DNA from: Chrysogorgia sp. JL179-B06
Lineage: Eukaryota; Cnidaria; Anthozoa; Scleralcyonacea; Chrysogorgiidae
Length of the DNA stretch: 64,000 nt
Direction of reading: 5' to 3'
Assembly: GCA_035772405.1 (NCBI GenBank)
Contig: JAYKKM010000439.1
Span: 391,001 to 455,000, forward strand
The notes below the pieces were generated by a model, which saw nothing but the letters and a program-made list of their open reading frames with translations, was not told where the DNA came from and made no database searches. The position numbers and the translations under genes are program-made. Numbering within the stretch: position 1 is the stretch's first letter; each line of letters begins with the position of its first letter. This document shows positions 32,644 to 43,930 of this stretch, in pieces.

Positions 32644-33714
32644 AGGAATTTTATTCGACTTCACGGATATATCGGAAATCAGACGGTACACAGCTGTGCA
32701 CCGATAGTATAAAAGAAACATACATATTTTATTTTGACGTTGCACAACTGTGTACCGTGAGACGATTTGCATATCTGTGCATGCTAAATAAATAGAATAT
32801 AAATAAAGGTATACAAGCCAAATAAAATACTCTATCTCTAAAGTGCTTGGTTGACAGTTGCAGCCGCTGTAATGTTCTCTTCAGCCATGTTCATAGCTTA
32901 TTTCCCTTTATTTACATACATTTGATTACATTTACCTTTTATTGTTTCTTTCTTTCTTTATTTCGCCATTAGTATTACATTTAACGAAAGGCTAAGTGAC
33001 AAATACAAAGCTATTTCATGTACAATATTTGAAAGATTAATTTATATAGAGAATAATGTTAATTATATACCAGATTTAATTTGTTTTTGTATTTTATTCT
33101 TATTTCCGGCCTCCTATTATCTTTTCAATATACGCCTGCGCATGCTTTATAAGAATTGTGCGATCGATTGTCTCAACATCTAAACTGTCTGAAAATCTGC
33201 AAATGATTCATTAGTAATATGTCAATGTAATGCCTCGTCTTCCCATTGCTTTTATACAATACTTTTATAGGATTTAAATTAGGAGAACGTGGTGATATTC
33301 TGTGGAATCTACGTCCAATATTTCCTAACCATCATAAAATCTCTCTTCCCATTAATCTTACGTCTGGCTTTTGTAAAGCACAAATACAAATGTTATTTTA
33401 CAAAGTTAGCAAAAAAGGCCATTTATTGGAATGACCCGCTTCCCAAATTCAACTGCCACCATTTTGTGAAGACGTCTTCCTTCCAATGGTCATGCATGTA
33501 CTTTTATTAACTGATGATTGCGAAATGAAATGCACCGTCCCCGTATGATTTATTTAAATTATATTTTGAATAACACGGCTTTTTCTTCGTTATATTGGAT
33601 ATACGTGTACCAGTTTGATTTTATAATTAAATAGCCTATAATTTTTACCAATCACTTTTCAGGCAATCCTGGACAAAATTCGTGTGGACCTGCTTTTGTG
33701 TTATTATTATTAGG
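32644..33714. other. Intergenic stretch, no gene supported
   Basis: Inverted copies of gttgcacaactgtgtaccgt-like sequence lie at 32685-32760. Overlapping ORFs at 33246-33510 follow a possible acceptor (ttttatag) but show no known domain. The second copy of the COA7 3'-flank repeat is at 33543-33620. Confidence 0.35.
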
Positions 33715-34400
33715 GGCTGTTTACACGAATCCGGATTGAGTTTCATTCCGGATTAAACTCATACCGGTTCTGTTAAAATCCCTTTAGGTGTTTACATGAA
33801 TCTGGAATGAGATGCAGCTCAATCCGGATTGAGTTCATTCCGGTTCTCATTCCGGATAGAGTTTTCATAATCATTCCGGATTGAGTTTCATTGGAATTTC
33901 ATTCCGGTGTCATGTAAAGGCGGTGCGCGATTTCATTCCGGAATGAAAAATACGACCTAGAAGACTGAAACGAACAACACATGCGTACTTTTAAATTTTA
34001 TAGACGACAATTTGCAACTAGAGACAGGAATTTCGACGACGTCATATTGTTCAATATACTGTAAATAGCTCTTTGTCGACGACGTTATAAATTAAAGGTG
34101 AATTAAACGCTTGTTACTTGCGACTGCATCGATTATCGTTGATAGTAATGCTTTTCCCCTTTTCTTTATGTTTATTCTTTGCCAAATTATCAATTTAAGG
34201 CTCATGTTGAAATGTACAAGCGCAGAAATCGTTGAAAGAATTTAAAGAAACATACCCACTATGATGTTATTGATCGCCATTTTAAATTTCAGATTTCGCG
34301 CGATTTTCGATCCTGGGATAGAATTCCTATGTGAATTCACGTTCAATCCGGAATGAAACTGAATCCAATGTTGGTGAATCTACACGCGCATTCACAATGT
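33715..34400. repeat. Cluster of attccgga motifs
   Basis: The motif cattccggat and its complement atccggaatg recur more than ten times, mainly at 33735-33945 and again near 34350. They are mixed in direct and inverted orientation with gagtttcattccgg. This looks like the subterminal repeat region of a DNA transposon. There is no ORF inside. Confidence 0.5.
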
Positions 34401-34520
34401 TGGTGAATCGACAAAAAAGCCGAGCATGTTTTTTTGTTTATCGTGGAATAACACAACATTGATGTGGGGACATTGATTTAGGCAGAAATTGGGCAATAAA
34501 AAGAAAGTAGGTAATTAACG

Positions 34521-35280
34521 TTGGATGCTTTGCGTTGTCCACATAATTTTGACAAGGATTGGAGGTTGTTTGTGAGGTCGGGCCTTGAAATTCACAGGAC
34601 GAGTAGAATACTACGCGTATTTGGTTGGGTTTCTTTGAGTGGTATATTCCAAAGTGAAAAAGGTACCAAACTCCACCGTCTCGGGTGTCTCTTCTTCAGC
34701 GATCGAAGAAGTTCTTGAAGGAGACTGGCTGCTTGGCTTCTGTTGTTGGACATCGTCGGGAACGAAAGGGCATCTCCTAGTTACCGAGCTCGTTCTTGTG
34801 GATTCGCTGCTCCATAATTTCGAGGAAGCAGCGGTCTTCCCAAGAGGTGCTCGTTTCGTCATCGTTGGGGGTTGTGTGGTAGACCTCGTCTCTGGTCTCT
34901 TTTCTTTGGAGGTTAGTAAGGAAGGTAGTCTTCCTTTACGTCAAAGTAGTTCGGGCAAGGGACGAGCACTTCGTTTGTTGGTCCGAGAGCGTGTTGGTTG
35001 GACGGGATATCGACGGTCGTACGACGCGCTGAAACGTGCACGGACCTCCTGCGCGGTTAGGGTGAGTTTTTGAGCCCACGGGGCGCCTATCGGACCGTTC
35101 TTGAAAGCTCTCACTTTTAGTAGCTCCGGGCATTTCTACCTATGAGAGGTTGGATTGTAGCGTTGTGGTCCAGCGCTGGGATCCTTGCTAGCGATTTCCT
35201 GGAGGTGGGAATGTTGCCTGGCCATAGCTGGCGTTGGAATTTCGCGTTTATTCTGTGGGATGTGGTCGCATTCTAATATG
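34521..35280. other. GC-rich unclassified ORF region
   Basis: A 144-codon plus-strand ORF (34639-35073) and two minus-strand ORFs (34611-34862 Ser/Thr/Pro-rich, 34936-35133) overlap in GC-rich sequence, unlike the flanks. Base composition resembles the DIRS remnant at 1 kb, so it may be retroelement gag or UTR. No motif allows a call. Confidence 0.3.
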
Positions 35281-35311
35281 GTTTCTGCACCATTATAATA
35301 TGGCTTAAATA

Positions 35312-35317
35312 TTTATT
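35312..35317 (-). terminator. DNAI3: Candidate DNAI3 polyadenylation signal
   Basis: AATAAA on the minus strand, about 135 bp after the DNAI3 stop codon at 35451. It is the nearest canonical signal that I see downstream. Confidence 0.45.
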
Positions 35318-35450
35318 TCAACTGAAAGACAAATCTATTGATATCGCGGGGCTACAACAAACTATAAAATGTGAAAATAATAATCACTATAGATTGATGA
35401 TAACTACCCAAAAACAAACTCAGCGAAATATTTCATAAATACTAAATATA

Positions 35451-35528
35451 TTACATATCGTCAGTTGTGTCTAGAATGCCAAGTTCTTCTAAAAAACGCT
35501 TTTCCATTCTTAGATACTCCTGATAGTC
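35451..35528 (-). CDS. DNAI3: DNAI3 last exon
   Basis: The acceptor is tttctatttctag. The exon has 26 codons from [20 protein letters not shown] to TAA at 35451-35453, phase 0. The human end (DYESYLELEKTVLINLGLI) aligns well. Confidence 0.88.
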   Translation of the reverse strand, partial: DYQEYLRMEKRFLEELGILDTTDDM

Positions 35529-38500
35529 CTAGAAATAGAAATTATTTGAATAACTTGGTATGTAAGAAGACGCAGATGGAAAAATATTTTGTATCGTCAG
35601 ACCATAACAAATCATCAAACTAAGGAGACTCGTAAATGATGCGAGTTATAAAGATTGGGGTTGTGAAAATAAGAAAATAATCTCTATTAATAGGGCCGAA
35701 ATATACTCTTCAACCACGCAACTTCAACTACAGAGTGCGCATGCGTTAATCTATAAGTTCAAACAATCTCATCTATGTGAAACCTAATCCCCATCGCAGA
35801 TTTAGTCCTAACCCCCCGCCTAGAGTTTAATCCTAACCCTAACCCCCGCCTAGAGTTCAATCCTAACCCTAACCCCCCCCCCCGCCTAGAATTGCTTAAA
35901 CTTCTAGATGAACTCCTGGTCATGCGTACTCTGTAGTTGATTTGCGTGGTTGAAGATTATATTTCGGCCACTATAATACCTCCATATAAGACCTTATTCA
36001 AAAATGGTCGCCAAATTAATATTCTTTTATATGCATATAAATTGGCCTTATGAACTCATTTTTCATGTACGAAATTGAAAAGGATTCTTACTTCAAAAAG
36101 AGGTCATAAGGGCCAATTTATATGCAGATAAAAGAATTTCAAATTGTCGGCCATTTTTGAATAAGGTCTATATCCACTGATCTCGAAAGAAGACTGGATT
36201 GAGCAACTATCGTTCAGAAAATGAAGCCGGAAGTCCGCCATTACTAAGGGACCAACTGAGGTTCCTATCCACAATATAAAATCATTTTACTATAAAGAGG
36301 ACCAGAAGACATTTTTCAAATTACTGAGTTGAGGTGACCGTGAGGTACTAGGTCTGAGTCGTCTTCTGGACGATCTTTTTTAGTATCCGCGAGAGGTTGG
36401 ACGAAATGAGAGATTGTACTGCTATCATACGATCGGGGAAGGCTAAAAGGGATGACTCAAAAGGACCTTTCTGTTTTTTATTTTTCGTTAGGTTATGGAT
36501 AGCTACGGTTAGGGCTAGTTTTAAGATTAGGATCAAGGTTAGGATCAAGGTTATGGTTGGGGTTAGGATTAAGATTAGGGTTAGGATTAGTAGATCTAAA
36601 AAATGTAAAGGTCCTTTTGAGTCATCCCTTTTAGCCTTCACCCATACGATCGGGCCTCAACCTCGTTCCCAAAGGCCCTGGGAACGAGGTTGGGACATAC
36701 CTGTATAATGAAATACATCATAGAACTGCTAACCCCAAAACAACTTAGATCCTAACCCTAACCCCCAATCCCCCCCCCCCCCGCCTAATGGTTTTCTAAT
36801 ACTAACCTTAATACTAATAAAAAGATCGTCCAGAAGACAACTCAGACCTAGTAACTCACGGTCACCTCAACTGCGAGTATTCCATCTAGCCACGACCATA
36901 AATAATCGCGTAAGACCATAAATAATCAGGTGCGAGAAACAATAACAAATAATAATGAGATGTAAAAATGGGAAAGTCATTTGCTATTTTTACCAATAAT
37001 CAGCAATAAACCATACAAAGGGATGCTAATAAGAAATACCCAAATATACTCATGGCAGTTACCTGTCGTGCTTTTACATCCCATTCAGCTTCAAGTTCTT
37101 CTGGTTTCTTCATTTCCTATCCAGCAATAATTAAGAAATATGATTATCATTATGAACTTGATCGACACTTTCAAAACTTCCTCATACCATAGGCCTAGGA
37201 TGTCACATTGCTAAATTTTGCTGAGAGTCAAAACAATTAAGATTGCGGGTAAGGATTAAGATTAAGGTTAGAGCGCCGAAACGTTGATTCGGAGACCAGG
37301 GTTCGATTCCCGGTTGAGGCAGTCACTTTTTCCATATGTGTATTTGACATATACATATACATATACATATACAATACATATACATACATATACATATACA
37401 ATACATATACATATACATATACATACATATACATATACATAAACATAAACATAAGATATGCATATCCATATCCATATCCATAAACATATTGTTACGGAAA
37501 AATCAATCCACGGTTCGAGCAAAAAAATATTTATTTAAAGGGATACTCCGGCCAAAATACAAATGCAGTTCATATGAAAGATCTTACTGACTTTAGTTTA
37601 TTTCCAAAGTTTCAGCATTCCTATCAATTTAGTTAAGAAGATATGGCTAGTTGAAGTTGAAAATTTGAGGAGTTTGACGCCATATTGGTTTTGCGAATAT
37701 GACGTCATTGAGTGATTCTTTATCGGCAGTGGAGTTGTTTTGATGGCAATCACATAGTGATAGCTGTTGTGAATACTGTTTGGACGAAAATTAGTCGAAA
37801 TAGACTATTTAGTTCCACATTGCAGGAAAGTAGAGGAGCTTCTTAGGCATAATACAAGATAGCATCACTCAGTGACGTCATATTTGAGAAACAAAATGGC
37901 GTCGAAATTGGACAAACTCTCCAACTTCAACTAGCCATATCTTCTTAACTAAATTGATAGGAATGCTGAAACTTTGGAAATAAACTAAAGTCAGTAAGAT
38001 CTTTCATATGAATTGCGTTTGTATTTTGGCCGGAGTATCCCTTTAATCACATTATTAGTTTTGGACGTTACGTTCTAATATTTCTCTTCTCACTCAAGGT
38101 CACTGTCAACACCTAGTTTTATACAAAAACTGGCATTTGATGAGGTGCATAATAAGATGACACCCTGTATATACAAATTACGCATGACATACATTCAATT
38201 TACACAAAGACTACTGAGAACAAAACACTTAGGCACAACAGGCACTACACCACCCCCTCTCCAGTTCATCGGCCTCCGTTAAACTATTTTTAAAAGTCAA
38301 TGTTCCTTATTGTATCTAAGAGGTTGTTTTCTCGTTCGCTTGCTTCTGCGCAGAGGCTGGAGCCTGGACATCAGGATCATGACTCAGCTCCGGGTTGGCC
38401 ATAAGCGGTTCTTGCGCAGCTGTCACAGGTGGAGACGGAGTGGAGGTATAATCAGTACTACTTTCTTCTGAAGATGACCATCTATGGGTTGTTCAACCCC

Positions 38501-41500
38501 ATCTGTCTCACCAGCTAAACGAAACCAATCGAAGGATGCATCTCCAGAGTACGGCTTAAGACGTTTCATGTGAAAAACTTTAGGCTTCGTCCGTGGACCC
38601 TGCTGTATTCTCACAACGACATCATTAAGGTGTTTAACCACGACGTACGGTCCTTCCCACATTCTACTGAGTTTTGGCGATCTACCCTTTTTCCGTTGAG
38701 GCTTGTGCAGCCAATCACCACTTCCCGTCTTGTACCTGCATTCCGTAACTTTAATGTCATAACGCTGTTTTATTCCACGAGAACTAATATCCATATTTTC
38801 CCGAGTAAAGCGATGCACTTCGTCAAGCCTGTCTTGTAGTTTCTTTACATATTCGGGACAGCTTTGAGGTAGTTCGCTGCCTTCTGGTCGTCCTGCCCAC
38901 AGATCTACTGGTAGTTTTAACTCACGGCCAAGCATCATTCGCGAGGGTGAGGTCTTGGTGGTTTCATGCTCGGCACTCCTGTACGCCATTAAAAAGAGAG
39001 GAATATGTTGATCCCAGTCTGTGTGGTGAGCATTAACGAACATGGCTAATGCGTTTACTAATGTCCGATTAAAACGTTCCACCATCCCATCAGATTGAGG
39101 ATGGTATGCAGTGGTTCGGGTCTTGTGAATCCCCAATAACAGGCAAACTTCTTGAAAAATGATAGATTCGAAATTTCTACCTTGATCGGAGTGCAACTCT
39201 GTTGGAACACGGAATCGACTAAAGAATTGGTTAACTAACACCTCTGTGACGGTTGTAGCTTGTTGATCTGTAATTGGTTAACTAACACCTCGGTTGTAGC
39301 TTGTTGATCTGTAATTGGTTAACTAACACCTCGGTTGTAGCTTGTTGATCTGCAATTGAAAACGCTTCTACTCATTTTGTGAAATAGTCCTGCAGGGCGA
39401 TCAAAATATACTGATTTCCTGCGTCGGTCTTCGGGAGCGGGCCCAGCACGTCCACAGCAATTCTTTCCATTGGAGAACCAACGTTATACAGTTTCAACGG
39501 GGCTCTTGCTCTTCTAGGATGTCCTTTACGGGATGCACATTTCTCACACTTTTTACACCAGTTTTCCACGAACGATCTTGAGTTCAGCCAATAGAATCTT
39601 TGCCGCACTCGAGCCATCGTTTTTTTTACGCCAAAATGTCCCGCGGTGGGTGAGTCGTGTAGACTGCGTAAGATTTCTTCATGAATTGATTTCGGCGCTA
39701 GAAGATGTTTCACTTCCCGACCATCCGCCTCTTACCATCGACGATAAAGGATTCCATTTATCATCTCAATATAGTCCCATTGCGCAAAATACGCTTTCGT
39801 AACTCTATTCAAGGCTGACACCTCTTGCCAACCAGGTCTTTTTCCGTTAGATTTCCTCTTCACGATTGGTCCGATATCTGGGTCTTGCATTTGCATCGTC
39901 ATCAGCTCTTCTCGGGTCCAGACGTGCAGCGGGTGTCCTTCTTCAGCAGTAGCACTTCTCGTCATCTCTGGTTTCAGCTGATCCATCGTCCACGGTCAAA
40001 ACATTCTTTTCGTCCAACTTCAAACAGTATTTACAGGCGGATTGGTAACAAGGGCGTCGCAATAGAGAATCGGCATTAACGTGACTTTTTCCTGCACGGT
40101 GTACAATCTCGACGTCGTATTCTTGCAACTTCTGCAGCCAGCGCGCAATCTGCCCTTCCGATTGGCGAAAGTTGAGCAAACACGACTGCCAGTAACTCTT
40201 TACAGGTAACACAGTAATTCCGTTCGCTTCGACTTAGGCTTCGACTGAAATATGCAATGACTCTTCACTCGCCATTCTGTTCCTGCGACAGGACAGCACC
40301 AATTCCCATTTCACTAGCATCGGTATCTACGGTGAATCTTCCGCAGTCAAAAGACGTTTCAACTTGTTAAAGGCTTCGTCACACTTGTCGGACCATACGA
40401 ACTTCGTTTCCTTTTCCGTTAGCTTGTGCAACGGACTAGCAATTTCGGCAAACGAATGGACAAACGTACGGTAATAGGTACACAATCCCAGAAAGCTTTG
40501 AAGGTCTTTCTTGTTCTTTGGAATAGGCCACGAAGTCACTGCTTCGATCTTGCGTGGATCTGTGGAAATTCCTTGACGCGATACAACGTGTCCCAGATCA
40601 CAACCTCCTGTCTGAAAAGTTCACACTTCTTGGGATTCAGTTTTAGATTCGCTACTCGAAGACGACCAATGACCTCGCGTAGGTGGACAATCGCTTGATC
40701 GAACGTTTTTGCATGAACTAGGATATCGTCCAGTAAGACAAGACAAACACTCCAGGGGAGACCTGCCAGCACCAATTCCATCAGTCTCTCAAACGTTGCG
40801 GGGGCATTACATAAACCGAATGGCATAACGGTAAACTGCCATAGGCCATAACCTGCCGAAAACGCCGTCTTTTCCCTGTCCGCTTCGTTTACCTCCACCT
40901 GCCAATACCCACTCTTCGTGTCGAGAGTTGAAAAATACGTTGAGCCAGCGAGCGTGTCCATGAGTGTCGTATCAATACGCGGGAGTGGATAGGAATCTTT
41001 CTTCGTGACCTCATTGAGCTTTCCATAGTCGACGCAAAACCTATTGGTGCCATCATTTTTCTTTACTAGCATGACCGGACTAATTGACGGTTCAATAATC
41101 CCCTGTTCATGCATCTACTTGATCGCTTCACGTGCTACATCCACTTTAGCAAGCGGCAGCCGTCTTGGTTGCTGTCTGATAGGTGTATTAGTACATGCAT
41201 CAATCCTATGAGAAGTTAAGGATGTTCGTCCTATATCATGAGGGGCATTTGAGAAAACATCTTTAAACTGCAAATCATCGAGGGCTTGAGAACTTCGTTC
41301 ATAAAGTTCCTTCACTTTCGCTTGTATATGCAAGTCGCCGCCGCATGCTCTTCATTCTCTTCAGGAACACCACCTCTGGCTACATCTGTTCCCTTTCGAA
41401 TTACTCTTTCGCTATCCGACAAATTCAGCACCCTTACCGCTAGTCTTGGTTTACGAAGGTCCACCACTGTCCTTGCAACGAGTACATCGTTCGGTAATCA

Positions 41501-43850
41501 ACGTTTTCCACTTGGGCCCAACTTGCCCCAACTCTCTTCAGGAACAACGCTACCGTCCAGGGATTATGGCTTCACTTCTTGAGGCGATTGACCATGTTTC
41601 TGCAATAACCACTCTGCGACATACTGGCTGCTTTCGTAATCCAAGTCGCTGATTCCTCCAACCGTTCGACCAACTTTGTCATCTGGTTGTTGCTTGTCTC
41701 AAGTTGTCTTTTAAAACTCGCATGGGGGCGCCGCTTGGTCACCGTCTGAGCCTACAGTTGTTGAAGGGATAAGCTCGGCTTCTCTCGAAACTTTGTAGCG
41801 TTGTCGCGAGGCAAGTTGAAAGGATTCCAGCTCCAGGGCGACCTCCAGTGCTTTTCCGAGGGTCTGAGGCCTTAATTCTTTCTTGCTTGATACGTAGGCG
41901 TATATCTTCATCAAGTAGGGCATCCATAAACTGATCTCTCGCAAGGACGTCGCGCAATGTGGGAGGGGCATCGGGATATAGGCAAGCCTGGATAATCGTT
42001 CAATGTCCTCGGACATTTCTGGCAGCGACTCATCCCTCTGTTTCACGCGCGATTTTTGAATCTCACCCTTGATAGATCTCCGTCTGATGACTTGCACCAA
42101 AACGGTTTCCCAATGCTGCAACCAGGACTTCGAGATTCTGGCGGTCTTCTGGAGCCAAATTATCCAAGACTGCCAAAGTGGGTCCCCTCAAACTGGTAGC
42201 CAGATACGCGGCCTTTTGGGGGTCGCCACCTACCTATACTATCAAGTTTTGTGATTGGTTGATTAAAACAATAAAACAATAGAATCAACTGGGAATGGTG
42301 ATTATTTTTTTCACTAACCACTTTGTTCCATATAGCCAATCACAAAACCTGTTCATTTTAGGTACGTATTTACTGCCTTTTGGTGATCGTTCCAGTTATT
42401 CAATTTGGAGACTATTTCAAACTGAGCATAGTAGGCCTCCCATACCGTAGAACCATCCAACGGAGTTGGTTTCTGGACGAGCTTGCCAAAACTTTCCAGG
42501 TCGGATTGGAATTTCGGTACTTTTGTTGAACTGGTTCGCCTTTCAGGTGATGGAAAAACGGGAGTTTGTAACTTATCCACCCGACTCGCGGTATGTTTCT
42601 CTTGGGAAAACTCTTTTGGCTTCGAACGAATCCGCTCTTTGTCCCGGCCCGTTGAATACCTCCACAGGGAGAACCTATTTCCTTGTGAGGGCGGTTCCGG
42701 CCTTTGTCTCGGCGTAGTGGAGATTTATTTCAACAAATCTTCGAGAACACTTTCCTTTCATCTCGGTTCAACTTCGAGCTGAAATCTCTCCATGGTTTCC
42801 CCTAGCCGTTCGAGGCGGTCTTCGATAACATCCAACCTCACTTCGTAACACTCTACATTGATGGATATATTTCCCCGGCTTTGATCGGCTTTCTTAAGTT
42901 CTCCTTTTATCGCTGTGAGTTTTTCCCCAACTGTTTGTTGTTTCATCTCCAACCGATCTTGGCGTTGGCTAATCTCCTCGAATTTGCGGTCTATATCTCC
43001 AATCAGGCTCTGAATCTGATCCATTTGGGCGGTTTGAACAACATTCTGTTTTTTCATCAGTTCCATCTGCTCTTTTAACATTGAGAACAGCTCAGTAAAA
43101 TTCTCATCACTATCGTCAACGCCTTGTTTCTGCTCCACCGTGTCGTCGTTCATCTCCGTTTTTTCCCCTTCGCTTCGACTACAAGCCGTGGTCATATACA
43201 GTAAGGAAAGAAGTGTCTATTATGTTGAGGTTGATTATCAAATACCTGTAGTTTGCTTTTTTCTCCACCATCATTATCTTTTTTTTCCTTTTCTCGAATT
43301 TTCTTTCGTTCTTCAGCAAACTTTAATCGACTAACCTCACGGTCAAAAAAGTTTTCCATAATGTTTTTCTACAAAACATAATTCTTAATATTAGTATAAT
43401 AATAAATCAACGAGTATCTACTTTGATTTATACAGACTTATTGCTATAGGACTCCAGCCATGGAACTTGTACACGTAAATTCTCCTTTTGTAACTTTAAT
43501 TTAATCTACATTTAATACAGGCAGAACTATTTTTTGTAAAGAGATTCGATTTGTTATGTGTAGTTTAAAACACGAGCAACAGTGTTTTATCGGGTTTAAA
43601 ACACGAGGTGATAACCTAGTAATTTAGACCTGATAAAACACGTTCTGCGAGTGTTTTGAACGGCTTTAAAAACGACTGCATCTAACTATAACCATGTTTA
43701 CCAACTATTTCAGTGATTCAAGCCATTTTCGCCAAGAAAATCGAAGGAAACGTTTATACAAGTCAGGACGAATCTTTATCACATAAAAAACCTACGTCAT
43801 GCCAGTGATTTCCTTTGCTTTTCTTCATGAATTATTAATAAGTTTTTGAA

Positions 43851-43930
<80 letters not shown>

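Larger units (their letters stand above)
37490..43195 (-). mobile_element. Ty3/gypsy retrotransposon, 5'-truncated and decayed
   Basis: Order on the minus strand: Gag-like coding region, pol remnant (RT, RNase H, integrase), polypurine tract, 3' LTR. It lies in the same orientation as DNAI3, in the intron between the 43246-43368 and 37063-37116 exons. The coding start is only about 50 bp inside the intron and there is no room for a 5' LTR or primer-binding site, so the upstream end is missing. Two MITEs are inserted in it (37539-38042 and 42220-42374). Confidence 0.88.

Noticed and set aside
34639..35073. 144-codon ORF as a host gene
   Set aside because: GC-rich block with overlapping ORFs on both strands, no domain and no splice support; listed only as unclassified.
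37237..37522. MYMYVYV-type ORFs
   Set aside because: Translation of the (CATATA)n array.
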